DNA from: Chitinophagaceae bacterium
GTDB taxonomy: Bacteria; Bacteroidota; Bacteroidia; Chitinophagales; Chitinophagaceae
Reading direction: 5' to 3'
Length of the DNA: 64,000 nt
NCBI GenBank assembly: GCA_016699815.1
Contig: CP065012.1
Location: forward strand, 2,457,001-2,521,000
Part shown: in pieces, positions 23,461-31,816 of the stretch
Position numbering within the stretch: the stretch's first letter is position 1
Layout: the number at the start of each line of letters is the position of its first letter
Position numbers and translations under genes: made by a program
The notes under the pieces: model-generated
What the model saw: the letters and a program-made list of their open reading frames with translations, nothing else
The model's database searches: none
Told to the model about the DNA's origin: nothing

Positions 23461-25161
23461 TTAAAACCTTCTTTTTTCATTTCTGCCCGCTCTTGCTTCG
23501 TCGCTGGGTTTTTTAAATCCGCCATCTGCTTCATTCATGCGTATGGTACGGTTGTTATGGCGTTTGCCGTCAAGCGATTTTATCATTTTGCCAGCATTGG
23601 CATTATCTACTTCTACCCAGGTATTCATTTCCCTTAGATCTATTTTACCCAGTACATCTTTTTTTAGGTTGCTTTCATCTAAAATAAATTGTAAAAAGCT
23701 GGCTTTATAAAAACCATCTTTGGTGCCCAGGTTTATAAATAACCTTGTATATCCATTATCCCTTCTGTTAAAACTTCCCCTTTCCCTGCGGCCACCTTGC
23801 ATGCGGGCTTCTGGCTGCGAACCCCTGCCTGAATCCCTTGCATTCAGGTCGTCGGCGTTTTCATAGTATTTTAAAAAATGGTTGAATTCAAGGGCTGCCA
23901 CTCTTTGCAATACTTCTTCCTTGCTTACATTTTCAAATTTCTTGATTAAGTCGGGCAAAAAAGTTTCGTAATCGCCGTTGGAAATATCTGCATTGCTGAG
24001 GGTATCCATAAAATGGAAAAATTGTTTACGGCAAACTTCTTTGCCTGATGGGATATCCAGCCTGTGAAATTGTTTATTGATAAGCCTTTCCAGCGATTTT
24101 ATTTTGTACTGCTCACGGCTATGGCAAATGGAAACACAGATGCCGCTTTTGCCGGCCCTTGCCGTTCTTCCGCTACGGTGTGTGTACACTTCTAAATCGT
24201 CTGGCAATTCATAATTAATTACATGGGTTATGCCATCTACATCAATTCCCCTGGCCGCCACATCTGTCGCAATAAGCAATTGTAGAGATTTGCTGCGGAA
24301 CCTGCCCATTACTTTATCTCTTTGCTGCTGTGTAAGATCGCCATGCAGGGCTTCAATATCGTACCCGCTTTTGGCCAGTTTTTCGGCAATTTCCTGTGCA
24401 TCTGCCTTGGTACGGGTAAAAATGATGCCGTACATTCCCGGGTTAAAATCTATAAGCCGTTTTAATGTTTCATAACGGTGATGCGCCTGGGTAATAAAAT
24501 ATTGATGGTCTATATTTACGTTGCCGCTGTTTGCCTTGCCCACGGTAATTTCTTTGGGTGAGGTCATGTAATTTTTAGAAATAGCACGTACTTCCGGCGG
24601 CATAGTTGCGCTAAACAACCAGGTACTTTCTCTTATTACGGTATTTTTTAAAACAAAATCTATATCGTCTCTAAAGCCCATGTTCAGCATTTCGTCGGCT
24701 TCATCCAGCACTACATATTTTACTTTTCCCAGGTCAATGGCTTTTCGTTCAATAAGGTCAATGAGCCGGCCTGGGGTTGCCACAACAATTTGAACTCCTT
24801 TTTTAAGGTTTCTTACTTGCATGGTGATAGATGCACCGCCGTAAACCGCTTCTGTATAAACGCCCCTTATATGTTTGCTGTAGGTAGAAAGGTCGTTGGT
24901 TATTTGCAAACAAAGTTCCCTTGTAGGGCATACAATTAAGGCTTGCGGAAATTTATCGCTTATATTAATTAACTGCAAAAGCGGTAAACCAAATGCTGCT
25001 GTTTTTCCGGTGCCTGTTTGGGCAAGCCCTACAAAATCTTTTGTGCCGCTTAATAAAACGGGTATGGCTTTTTCCTGTATAGGCGTTGGGCTTGTAAAAC
25101 CGAGTTCGGTAATGGACTTGATGATTTGCTCATTAAGCCCTAATGATTCAAATGAATTCAT
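23461..25161 (-). CDS. deaD: DEAD-box ATP-dependent RNA helicase with DbpA-type RNA-binding domain
   Basis: 566 aa. The helicase core shows the Q motif (FTSPTPIQEKAIP), AQTGTGKTAAFGLP (Walker A), PTRELCLQ, TPGRL, VLDEADEML (DEAD box), SATMP, IIFTRTKADAQ, ATDVAARGIDVDG and HRSGRTARAGKSG. The C-terminal part after an Arg/Gly-rich linker (GRGSQPEARMQGGRRERGS) is a DbpA-type RNA-binding domain (RLFINLGTKDGFYKASFLQF), so the enzyme is of the CsdA/DbpA kind acting in ribosome assembly and mRNA unwinding. A promoter box about 175 bases upstream predicts a long leader, as known for cold-inducible helicases. Confidence 0.95.
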   Translation of the reverse strand: MNSFESLGLNEQIIKSITELGFTSPTPIQEKAIPVLLSGTKDFVGLAQTGTGKTAAFGLPLLQLINISDKFPQALIVCPTRELCLQITNDLSTYSKHIRGVYTEAVYGGASITMQVRNLKKGVQIVVATPGRLIDLIERKAIDLGKVKYVVLDEADEMLNMGFRDDIDFVLKNTVIRESTWLFSATMPPEVRAISKNYMTSPKEITVGKANSGNVNIDHQYFITQAHHRYETLKRLIDFNPGMYGIIFTRTKADAQEIAEKLAKSGYDIEALHGDLTQQQRDKVMGRFRSKSLQLLIATDVAARGIDVDGITHVINYELPDDLEVYTHRSGRTARAGKSGICVSICHSREQYKIKSLERLINKQFHRLDIPSGKEVCRKQFFHFMDTLSNADISNGDYETFLPDLIKKFENVSKEEVLQRVAALEFNHFLKYYENADDLNARDSGRGSQPEARMQGGRRERGSFNRRDNGYTRLFINLGTKDGFYKASFLQFILDESNLKKDVLGKIDLREMNTWVEVDNANAGKMIKSLDGKRHNNRTIRMNEADGGFKKPSDEARAGRNEKRRF

Positions 25162-25337
25162 AACAATAAAATAATTTAAGGCAGAAGTATGCCCGTGAAA
25201 ACATGTATTAGCAGAAAAATTTCATACATACATGTTATGCACCGGCTGCGGAAAAAATACCGGTAGTGTTAGTAACACCGGCTCTGTACAGCATCTTTGC
25301 ACGTCATGCAAATACTTGGAAATTTTACAATCGGGCG

Positions 25338-25345
25338 CAAAGTTA
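25338..25345 (-). promoter_or_regulatory. -7 promoter element (TAACTTTG) for the DEAD-box helicase gene
   Basis: On the minus strand TAACTTTG matches TANNTTTG. Transcription from here gives a leader of about 170 bases. The leader contains inverted GC-rich pieces (CCGGT and ACCGG copies near 25241-25285) that could fold. The 307-base gap between the helicase and the ABC genes contains only this and the opposite promoter. Confidence 0.6.
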
Positions 25346-25441
25346 CGGTTTTTATGTGAATTAATAATAGTTTTTTGTTTATTTCATTATTTGCTATTGC
25401 CGCTTAGCTATTTATTAGAAAATGTTAACTGCTTATGCTAT

Positions 25442-25449
25442 TATATTTG
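25442..25449 (+). promoter_or_regulatory. -7 promoter element (TATATTTG) for the ABC transporter operon
   Basis: TATATTTG fits TANNTTTG and lies 19 bases before the ATG at 25469, giving a very short leader. No clear -33 TTTG. Confidence 0.6.
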
Positions 25450-25468
25450 TACATAAATTTTTTTTACA

Positions 25469-26401
25469 ATGACTAATTTATTGGAGTTGCAAAACCTGAA
25501 AAAATATTTTGCCACTCAAAAGGCCGTTGATGATATGAGTTTTTCCATTCAAAAGGGGAGCATCTTTGGATTATTGGGCCCCAACGGTGCAGGTAAAACC
25601 ACTTTGCTGCGTATGATTACTGGGATATTTTATCCTGACAGCGGGCAGATATTATTCGATGGAAAAAAATTTGATCCACTAAACGATGCACAAAACATTG
25701 GCTATATGCCCGAAGAAAGGGGCTTGTATAAGAAGATGAAAATTGGGGAACAAGCCGTTTACCTGGCACAGTTAAAAGGGTTGAAAGCCACTGAAGCCAC
25801 ACAAAAAGCAAAAGATTGGTTCACTAAATTTGAGATGCAAAGCTGGTGGAACAAAAAGGTGGAAGACCTGAGTAAGGGCATGAGCCAGAAGCTGCAATTT
25901 GTAACCACTGTAATGCATAACCCCAGTTTAATTATTTTAGATGAACCCTTTAGCGGGCTCGATCCGGTAAATGCCAATTTAATAAAGGAAGAAATTTTTA
26001 AGCTTGCTGAAAACGGGTGCACCATTATTTTTAGTACACACCGTATGGAGCAGGTAGAAGAAATATGCAGGCATATTGTGCTGATGAATAAAGGGAAAAA
26101 AATACTGGATGGAACGGTGCAAAATGTAAAGAATGAATTTAAGGATAATATTTATGAATTGAAAGGCAATATTTTGCCGGAACATACCATGACGGGCATC
26201 TTTGAAGTAGTAAACCTCAGCAACGGAAGGTTACGCATAAAACTTTCGCAGGGCACCAGGCCCAATGATGTGTTGCAATACTTCATTAATCAAACTGTGG
26301 CCATCAACTCATTTAACGAAGTGCTGCCTACCTTAAACGATATTTTTATTAAGCTGGTAGAAGGCACCGCAACAGCAAGGCAATTTCAAAATATTTCGTA
26401 A
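25469..26401 (+). CDS. ABC transporter ATP-binding protein (NatA/CcmA type)
   Basis: 310 aa. Walker A GPNGAGKTTLL, the Q-loop region GYMPEERGLYKKM, signature LSKGMSQKLQF (C-loop variant), Walker B LIILDEPFSGLDP and the H-loop STHRM are all present, followed by a C-terminal extension of about 90 residues. This is the usual form of the ATPase of ABC-2 exporters such as NatAB. Its partner permease starts 16 bases downstream. Substrate unknown; sodium or drug export are the known roles of relatives. Confidence 0.94.
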   Translation: MTNLLELQNLKKYFATQKAVDDMSFSIQKGSIFGLLGPNGAGKTTLLRMITGIFYPDSGQILFDGKKFDPLNDAQNIGYMPEERGLYKKMKIGEQAVYLAQLKGLKATEATQKAKDWFTKFEMQSWWNKKVEDLSKGMSQKLQFVTTVMHNPSLIILDEPFSGLDPVNANLIKEEIFKLAENGCTIIFSTHRMEQVEEICRHIVLMNKGKKILDGTVQNVKNEFKDNIYELKGNILPEHTMTGIFEVVNLSNGRLRIKLSQGTRPNDVLQYFINQTVAINSFNEVLPTLNDIFIKLVEGTATARQFQNIS

Positions 26402-26417
26402 TCTCTTATTAATTTTT

Positions 26418-27728
26418 ATGAGCAAGATAGGTTTAATTGTAGGCCGGGAATACTTTACAAGGGTAAAGAAAAAATCATTTCTTATTACTACGATACTGGT
26501 TCCAATATTAATTATGGCCTTTTATGCAGTAATTATTTTTGTGGCAATAAAGGGTGGCGATTCATCAGCCTCCGGCAAGCTGGCCATTATTGATGAAGCA
26601 GGATTGTTTCATGACTCTTCTTTTACAAACGTAAAGGAAAAAGGTTTCGAACTGGTGAAAAATGAAAATGAAACTTCTTTTGTGGGTAAGTACAAAAGCA
26701 AAGGTTATTTAGGTTTTTTATATATCCCTAAAATTAATATTGATAAACCTGAAGGTATTGTGTTACACAGCCAAAGCAGTATTAGCCTTACCAAAACAGT
26801 TGAAATAAACGATATGGTAAATAATGCCGTGGAAGATAAGCGCCTGGCGGCATTGGGTATAAAGCCGGAAGATTTTAAAAAATTATCGGCCGATGTATCC
26901 ATTCAAAGTACTATAGATACCAAAGAAGGCGGAAAGAAAACCGTGGCAGGTATTTCTTATGCCGTATCTTATTTATGCGGCATACTTATTTATTTAATGA
27001 TGATTATTTACGGTACACAGGTAATGAGGGGTGTTACCGAAGAAAAAACAAACCGTATTTCGGAAGTGGTGATAAGTTCGGTAAAACCATTTGAATTAAT
27101 GATGGGAAAAATTATTGGCATTGGCGCTGTGGGCCTCACACAGTTTGCCATTTGGATAGTATTATTTGTAATACTTCAGGGAATCATCCCACTGCTTATG
27201 CCCGACATTTTAAACCAGGCCGGAGCTGCTGCTACAGCCGCAAATGATTCTTCATCGTCAATAGGCGTAATGAAAGAAATTACCAATGGTTTATCTACAT
27301 TGCCCATGGCAAAAATAATTGGTTGGTTTTTATTTTACTTTTTGGGTGGATACCTTACTTATGCATCTTTATTTGCCGCAGTAGGTAGCGTAGTGAGCGA
27401 AGACCAGCAGGAAGCACAGCAACTGGTGTTTCCTATATTAATGCCCATTATTTTAGGCTTTGTAATTATGACCAATGCCGTACAAAACCCCGATAGTAAC
27501 CTGGCTTTATTCGGCAGCTTGTTTCCCTTAACATCTCCCGTGGTAATGATGGGAAGAATTACTTACGATATCCCACTTTGGCAACTGCTTTTATCGGCAG
27601 TATTATTAATTGGCACTTTTATTTTACTTACCTGGTTAACTGCAAAAATTTACCGTATTGGCATTTTAATGTATGGTAAAAAACCAAGCTGGAAGGAGAT
27701 GATGAAATGGGTTTTCAGGAAATCATAA
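26418..27728 (+). CDS. ABC-2 type transporter permease (NatB-like)
   Basis: 436 aa: an N-terminal membrane helix after a basic start (REYFTRVKKKSFLITTILVP), a large extracytoplasmic domain (about residues 50-190), then five more helices (SYLCGILIYLMMIIYGTQVM; LTQFAIWIVLFVILQGIIPL and others). The motif VTEEKTNRISEVVISSVKPF follows the second helix and is typical of NatB/YhaP-like permeases. Forms the exporter with the ATPase upstream in the same operon. Confidence 0.92.
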   Translation: MSKIGLIVGREYFTRVKKKSFLITTILVPILIMAFYAVIIFVAIKGGDSSASGKLAIIDEAGLFHDSSFTNVKEKGFELVKNENETSFVGKYKSKGYLGFLYIPKINIDKPEGIVLHSQSSISLTKTVEINDMVNNAVEDKRLAALGIKPEDFKKLSADVSIQSTIDTKEGGKKTVAGISYAVSYLCGILIYLMMIIYGTQVMRGVTEEKTNRISEVVISSVKPFELMMGKIIGIGAVGLTQFAIWIVLFVILQGIIPLLMPDILNQAGAAATAANDSSSSIGVMKEITNGLSTLPMAKIIGWFLFYFLGGYLTYASLFAAVGSVVSEDQQEAQQLVFPILMPIILGFVIMTNAVQNPDSNLALFGSLFPLTSPVVMMGRITYDIPLWQLLLSAVLLIGTFILLTWLTAKIYRIGILMYGKKPSWKEMMKWVFRKS

Positions 27729-27844
27729 ATCAAAAAAAAAAAAGCATAATTGGTTTTCTATTTTTCCTTTTTAGAAAGAAATAAAATAAAAAATTTGGAA
27801 ATTTAAAAACTATGCGTTTAACTTTGCAGCAGTTCTTTAAATAA

Positions 27845-27957
27845 TCTTATCAAGAAAGGCAGAGGGTAATGGCCCGTTGAAGCCTTGGCAACCTGTTCCG
27901 TTTATTTCGGAAAAAGGTGCCAAATCCATCCCAACAGTATTATTGGGACAGATAAGT
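27845..27957 (+). ncRNA. SAM-I riboswitch (S-box) aptamer
   Basis: The RNA shows the S-box core: P1 arms CTTATC (27846-27851) and GATAAG (27951-27956), then AAGAAAGGCAGAGGG, TGGCCCGTTGAAGCC, TTGGCAACC, and the P3/P4 part with AAGGTGCCAAATCC and a CCCAA...TTGGG hairpin. S-adenosylmethionine binding would stabilise P1 and let the downstream terminator form. It lies upstream of the trans-sulfuration enzyme and homoserine dehydrogenase genes, both in methionine supply, which matches the known use of this riboswitch. Confidence 0.95.
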
Positions 27958-27991
27958 CAGACATTAAGCTAAAAAGTAAAAACAATTTATA

Positions 27992-28024
27992 AAAGCTCAT
28001 CTGGCATATCGGGTGAGCTTTTTT
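27992..28024 (+). terminator. Riboswitch expression-platform terminator
   Basis: Stem AAAGCTCA/TGAGCTTT (27992-27999 with 28014-28021) followed by T residues, 35 bases after the aptamer and 85 before the ATG. The place fits transcription attenuation by the SAM riboswitch. A clear anti-terminator pairing was not worked out. Confidence 0.8.
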
Positions 28025-28108
28025 ATTTTAGAAAAACCCCGGTATTTATTCCTCAATTTTCAGGATAAGATTATTTAAAATTTTTAAATAAAAATTAAAC
28101 ATCTTATC

Positions 28109-29287
28109 ATGAGCACAGCAACACAACTCATCCACAGCATCCCTGTATGCGAACTTACTGGTTCCATTAGCGTACCCATTTATCAAACCAGCACTTTTGT
28201 ACAACAAGCCCCGGGCATTAACAAAGGTTTTGATTATTCCCGTACCAATAACCCTACAAGGGCAACGCTGGAAAACATTATTGCAACTTTAGAGAAAGGC
28301 AGTACCGGAATTGCCTTTGGCAGCGGCCTGGCAGCAATAGACGCCGTATTAAAATTGCTAAAAGCAGGTGACGAAATAATTGCCGTAGATGACATTTACG
28401 GGGGTGCGTTCCGCTTATTTACGCATGTGTATGAAAAGTTTGGCATTCAAGTGAAATATGTTGATACTACACAGGTAGAAAATATTTTTAATGCCGTAAC
28501 CAAAGCAACAAAACTTATTTGGATTGAAACGCCTACAAACCCCACTTTAAAAATCAGCGATATACAAGCCATCGCCAAAATTGCAAAGGCACAGGGCTGC
28601 TGGCTTTGCGTGGATAACACTTTTGCTTCGCCCGCTTTACAGCAACCTCTTGCGCTGGGAGCTGATATTGTAGTGCATAGTGCAACAAAATATCTTGGAG
28701 GGCATAGCGATTTAATTGCAGGCCTTGTTATTACCAAAGAAAAAGAGCTTGGCGAAAAAATAAAATTTATCCAAAATGCAAGTGGCGCTGTTTTGTCTCC
28801 ATTCGATAGTTGGCTGGTGATAAGGGGAATTGAAACACTCTGCCTGAGGGTGCAGCAGCATAGCAAAAATGCACAGTTGGTTGCCGAATTTTTAGCAACA
28901 CATCCTTTTGTAGCAGATGTTTATTACCCTGGCTTACCCACCCATCACAATCATGATATTGCGTTAAAACAATCTACAGGTTTTGGTGGTGTAGTTTCTT
29001 TTTCATTAAAACAGGATACCGAAGAAGCAGCAACAGCCTTTGTTACCAACACCAAACTTTTTCAACTTGCCGAAAGCCTTGGCGGTGTAAAGAGCCTTCT
29101 TTGTCATCCTGCAACAATGACGCATAAAAGTATACCTGCGGAAAAAAGAAGGGCGGCAGGTGTTGCAGACAGCCTGATCAGGCTTAGTGTGGGGCTGGAA
29201 GAAGCTGCTGATTTAATTTCCGATTTAACGAATGCTTTTCATAAAATAAATCACTTGCAGCATATTTTGACCGGAGAGCCTGTTTGA
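28109..29287 (+). CDS. Trans-sulfuration PLP enzyme (cystathionine gamma-synthase / sulfhydrylase family)
   Basis: 392-aa Cys/Met-metabolism PLP enzyme. Motifs: YQTSTFVQ, YSRTNNPTRATLE, FGSGLAAIDAV, ETPTNPTLKISDI, VDNTFASPALQQPL and the PLP lysine in VHSATKYLGGHSD, and the C-terminal SLGGVKSLLCHPATMTH. It makes cystathionine or homocysteine from an activated homoserine, or cleaves cystathionine; these activities cannot be told apart by eye. The SAM riboswitch upstream and homoserine dehydrogenase downstream (32 bases) favour a biosynthetic role in methionine formation. Confidence 0.94.
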   Translation: MSTATQLIHSIPVCELTGSISVPIYQTSTFVQQAPGINKGFDYSRTNNPTRATLENIIATLEKGSTGIAFGSGLAAIDAVLKLLKAGDEIIAVDDIYGGAFRLFTHVYEKFGIQVKYVDTTQVENIFNAVTKATKLIWIETPTNPTLKISDIQAIAKIAKAQGCWLCVDNTFASPALQQPLALGADIVVHSATKYLGGHSDLIAGLVITKEKELGEKIKFIQNASGAVLSPFDSWLVIRGIETLCLRVQQHSKNAQLVAEFLATHPFVADVYYPGLPTHHNHDIALKQSTGFGGVVSFSLKQDTEEAATAFVTNTKLFQLAESLGGVKSLLCHPATMTHKSIPAEKRRAAGVADSLIRLSVGLEEAADLISDLTNAFHKINHLQHILTGEPV

Positions 29288-29319
29288 AAGTATTTTATTA
29301 ATCAGTAGAAACATAATTT

Positions 29320-30576
29320 ATGTCAGATCAATCTAAAATTACTATTGGCTTGTTTGGTTTTGGTGTAGTAGGCAAAGGGTTTTATGAAGCGCTTATTCAC
29401 ACTCAAAATATTCAGGCGAAAATAAAAAAGATAGGTATCAAAATACCGGGTAAGGCCCGTGGCGCCGGTAAATTACCATTTACTATAAACGAAGATGATA
29501 TTTTACAGGATGAAGAAATCAATACCGTTGTAGAATTAATTGATGACCCTAAGGCAGCATTTACTTTCGTTAAAAGAGCATTACAAAATGGCAAAGCAGT
29601 AGTAAGCGCCAATAAAAAAATGATAGCTGATAATTTTGAAGAATTATTGAATTTGCAAAAACAGTATAATGTTTCGTTGCTTTATGAAGGAGCTTGTTGT
29701 GCCAGCATTCCCATTATTCGGTGCCTGGAAGATTATTTTGGATATGATGAGGTGAAATCAATAAGAGGAATTATTAATGGCAGCACCAATTATATACTAT
29801 CTCAAATGGTAGATAAAGGGTTACTTTTTAATGATGCATTAGCTGCTGCCCAAAAATTAGGCTTTGCAGAAGCCAACCCTGCACTGGATATAGAAGGGCA
29901 CGATGCTGCCAATAAACTTTCCATACTGCTTGCCCATGCTTTTGGATGTACTGCATTGGCCGGTGAATTTTTGTATTTCGGCATTACCAATATTTCACGG
30001 CATGATGCTGAGTATGCTTGTTCTAAGCATTGTAAAATAAAATTGGTTGCAAGAGCACAAAAAATCGGTGATGGTACTATTGCAGCTTTTGTGCTTCCGC
30101 ATTTGGTTATGCAGGATGACGAGTTGTACCATGTAAATAATGAATTGAATGCATTGGAAATTGAAAGCGGCTTTGCAGGCAGGCAAATTTTTAAAGGTAA
30201 TGGCGCCGGGGCATATCCAACTGCATCAGCAGTTTTGAGCGATGTGGCTTCATTGCATAGGCAATACCATTATACTTACAGAAAATTACAAAAGGCAAAC
30301 CCGATAATAAATAACAATTACAATATTAATGTATGTGTAAGTGCCGATAAACTGTATAAGCTAAAAATTAATACATTTGAAAGTATAAAGAAAATCAACA
30401 GCGATACTGGCGTTCACCGGGTTTTTGGAAAGATAAACATCAGGCAATTATTAAACGATAACTGGTGGAAGAAAAGGGCAGTTTCTTTAATTGTATTAAA
30501 TGAACCGGTTGCTGAAACTGCTGTTCAAAGTGTGGATAAGTGTAAAGCAAGTGAATTTGCAGAATGTTATATTTGA
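29320..30576 (+). CDS. hom: Homoserine dehydrogenase
   Basis: 418 aa. Reduces aspartate semialdehyde to homoserine, the branch point for threonine and methionine. The NAD(P) motif is FGFGVVGKGFYE; catalytic-domain blocks include VSANKKMIAD, YEGACCASIPIIR, IRGIINGSTNYIL, AEANPALDIEGHDAANKL and GNGAGAYPTASAVLSD. The C-terminal 90 residues (NINVCVSADKLYKLKINTFE and after) replace or degenerate the usual ACT domain, so feedback control is uncertain. It shares the SAM-riboswitch transcript, so the methionine branch likely controls it. Confidence 0.95.
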   Translation: MSDQSKITIGLFGFGVVGKGFYEALIHTQNIQAKIKKIGIKIPGKARGAGKLPFTINEDDILQDEEINTVVELIDDPKAAFTFVKRALQNGKAVVSANKKMIADNFEELLNLQKQYNVSLLYEGACCASIPIIRCLEDYFGYDEVKSIRGIINGSTNYILSQMVDKGLLFNDALAAAQKLGFAEANPALDIEGHDAANKLSILLAHAFGCTALAGEFLYFGITNISRHDAEYACSKHCKIKLVARAQKIGDGTIAAFVLPHLVMQDDELYHVNNELNALEIESGFAGRQIFKGNGAGAYPTASAVLSDVASLHRQYHYTYRKLQKANPIINNNYNINVCVSADKLYKLKINTFESIKKINSDTGVHRVFGKINIRQLLNDNWWKKRAVSLIVLNEPVAETAVQSVDKCKASEFAECYI

Positions 30577-30620
30577 AGTTAATTTTTACAATATTTAATG
30601 ATCACTAACTTTATTAAAAT

Positions 30621-30902
30621 TTGTTAATTAAAAAAACTTTCATAATTTGTTTTGGTATTTTTTATTGTGCATCAAAAATTTTTGCACAGCAAGATAATTT
30701 TGCTGATGAAGAACTATGGTACCTTAGAAAGGAGGCTTGGATAGTTGCGGCAATAGTTTTTTCCCTTTTGTTATTGGCATTTTACCTCAAGTTTAAACCC
30801 AAAAAAGCTAAAAAGGAAAAACCAGGACCTCACAGGACAAGCCAATCACCAGCGGTACAATCCCAATCTGCCAGTGAAGATTTTAACAACAAAAGCACAT
30901 GA
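30621..30902 (+). CDS. Small exported/membrane protein with TTG start
   Basis: 93 aa. The likely start is TTG at 30621, since the following sequence is a good signal peptide (IKKTFIICFGIFYCASKIFAQQ) with no ATG nearby. A second hydrophobic segment (AWIVAAIVFSLLLLAFYL) is followed by a Lys-rich cytosolic segment (KPKKAKKEKPG) and a polar Ser/Gln-rich tail. The topology is that of a small single-pass membrane protein. Unknown function. A terminator hairpin overlaps its stop codon. Confidence 0.6.
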   Translation: MLIKKTFIICFGIFYCASKIFAQQDNFADEELWYLRKEAWIVAAIVFSLLLLAFYLKFKPKKAKKEKPGPHRTSQSPAVQSQSASEDFNNKST

Positions 30903-30925
30903 AAATGTGCTTTTGGCTTTTTGTT
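30892..30925 (+). terminator. Terminator overlapping the stop codon of the 93-aa gene
   Basis: Perfect 9-bp stem AAAGCACAT-GAAA-ATGTGCTTT (30892-30913) with a GNRA-type loop, followed by TGGCTTTTTGTTTT. The TGA stop lies at the start of the loop. Likely ends the met operon transcript as well. Confidence 0.65.
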
Positions 30926-31165
30926 TTAGTATTTCAATTTACGTTGAGAAAAATATCAAAAATCGCTACCCAGCTCATTTTTCCATCGAGCAGTTTTTAA
31001 AAATAAGTTTAATTTATTTTGTCCCCCTTTTGTGGGTATTTGAGGTTCATTCCACGCAAATGCTGTGGCTGTAAAGTCATTTAATCATTCAGAATGGCAG
31101 GTAAATAAACCAGGGATAATATTGTTATTTGACAGTAATATTTTGCAGCAACAAAACTTATTATA

Positions 31166-31756
31166 ATGAAAACAACAACACTCCTCTATGCAATCATCCT
31201 TTTCTTTTTATCCTGCGAAAAAAGCAGTACAAATCCTCCATTAGAAGAGCCTTACCCACACCAGTGGATCTTTACCGCTGATGCTTCGGCTGATAAATAT
31301 GTACACCTGGAGCTGGCAGGGAACAATATGAAGCGTAGCGAAATACTTAAAACGTATTCCCTTGCTCAACTAACTCTTGACAGATACTGCGAATTTAATG
31401 TGGCCGAATCACTAACTGAATTTACCAATGAAAAATGTTACACCATTCAGTTTGAGCGGCAGCGTAAACGCTGGCTGTTTGCCGGCAATAGCAGCAACGG
31501 GCAGGAAGTGCATCTGGGTAATACACTTGGTGGCAGCGAAACAGAAGACCCCGGTGGCGATGGCTATAAATTTTTTATTCATGAAATGCCCAAAGTAAAT
31601 GGTGTAAGAACAGTGACTATAGAAAGTGTAGATAAACCCGGTTATTATATTTCTACTTCCCCACCGGGCTCTAACTATTCTCCAACCCAGGTAACATTAA
31701 CACAGCATACAAGCCCACAATCGGCTACGCATTGGCAATGCAGGTCGGCTCAATAA
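31166..31756 (+). CDS. Putative lipoprotein, 196 aa, beta-trefoil-like
   Basis: Lipoprotein signal peptide with lipobox LSCEK (Cys17). The rest has repeated beta elements such as KYVHLELAGNN, CYTIQFERQRKRWLFAGN, VTIESVDKPGYYISTSPPGS and VTLTQHTSPQSATHWQCR, which recall beta-trefoil or fascin-like carbohydrate-binding folds (G-x-Y-x-S-T patterns). No firm family. It lies 60 bases ahead of the T9SS repeat protein and may be in the same transcript. Confidence 0.65.
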   Translation: MKTTTLLYAIILFFLSCEKSSTNPPLEEPYPHQWIFTADASADKYVHLELAGNNMKRSEILKTYSLAQLTLDRYCEFNVAESLTEFTNEKCYTIQFERQRKRWLFAGNSSNGQEVHLGNTLGGSETEDPGGDGYKFFIHEMPKVNGVRTVTIESVDKPGYYISTSPPGSNYSPTQVTLTQHTSPQSATHWQCRSAQ

Positions 31757-31816
31757 GAAATGATATTACCCTTCCTGTTCGGGCAGGGCGGATTTTTTAA
31801 AAATTAAAACCTGGTT

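Noticed and set aside
25232..25456. 74-aa open frame with CxxC pairs (CTGCGKNTG, CTSCK) upstream of the ABC operon
   Set aside because: It spans both divergent promoters and the helicase leader and ends in low-complexity hydrophobic sequence; the CxxC pattern is likely chance.
30874..31074. 66-aa open frame after the 93-aa membrane gene
   Set aside because: It overlaps the real gene and its terminator and has no protein-like features apart from random hydrophobic runs.
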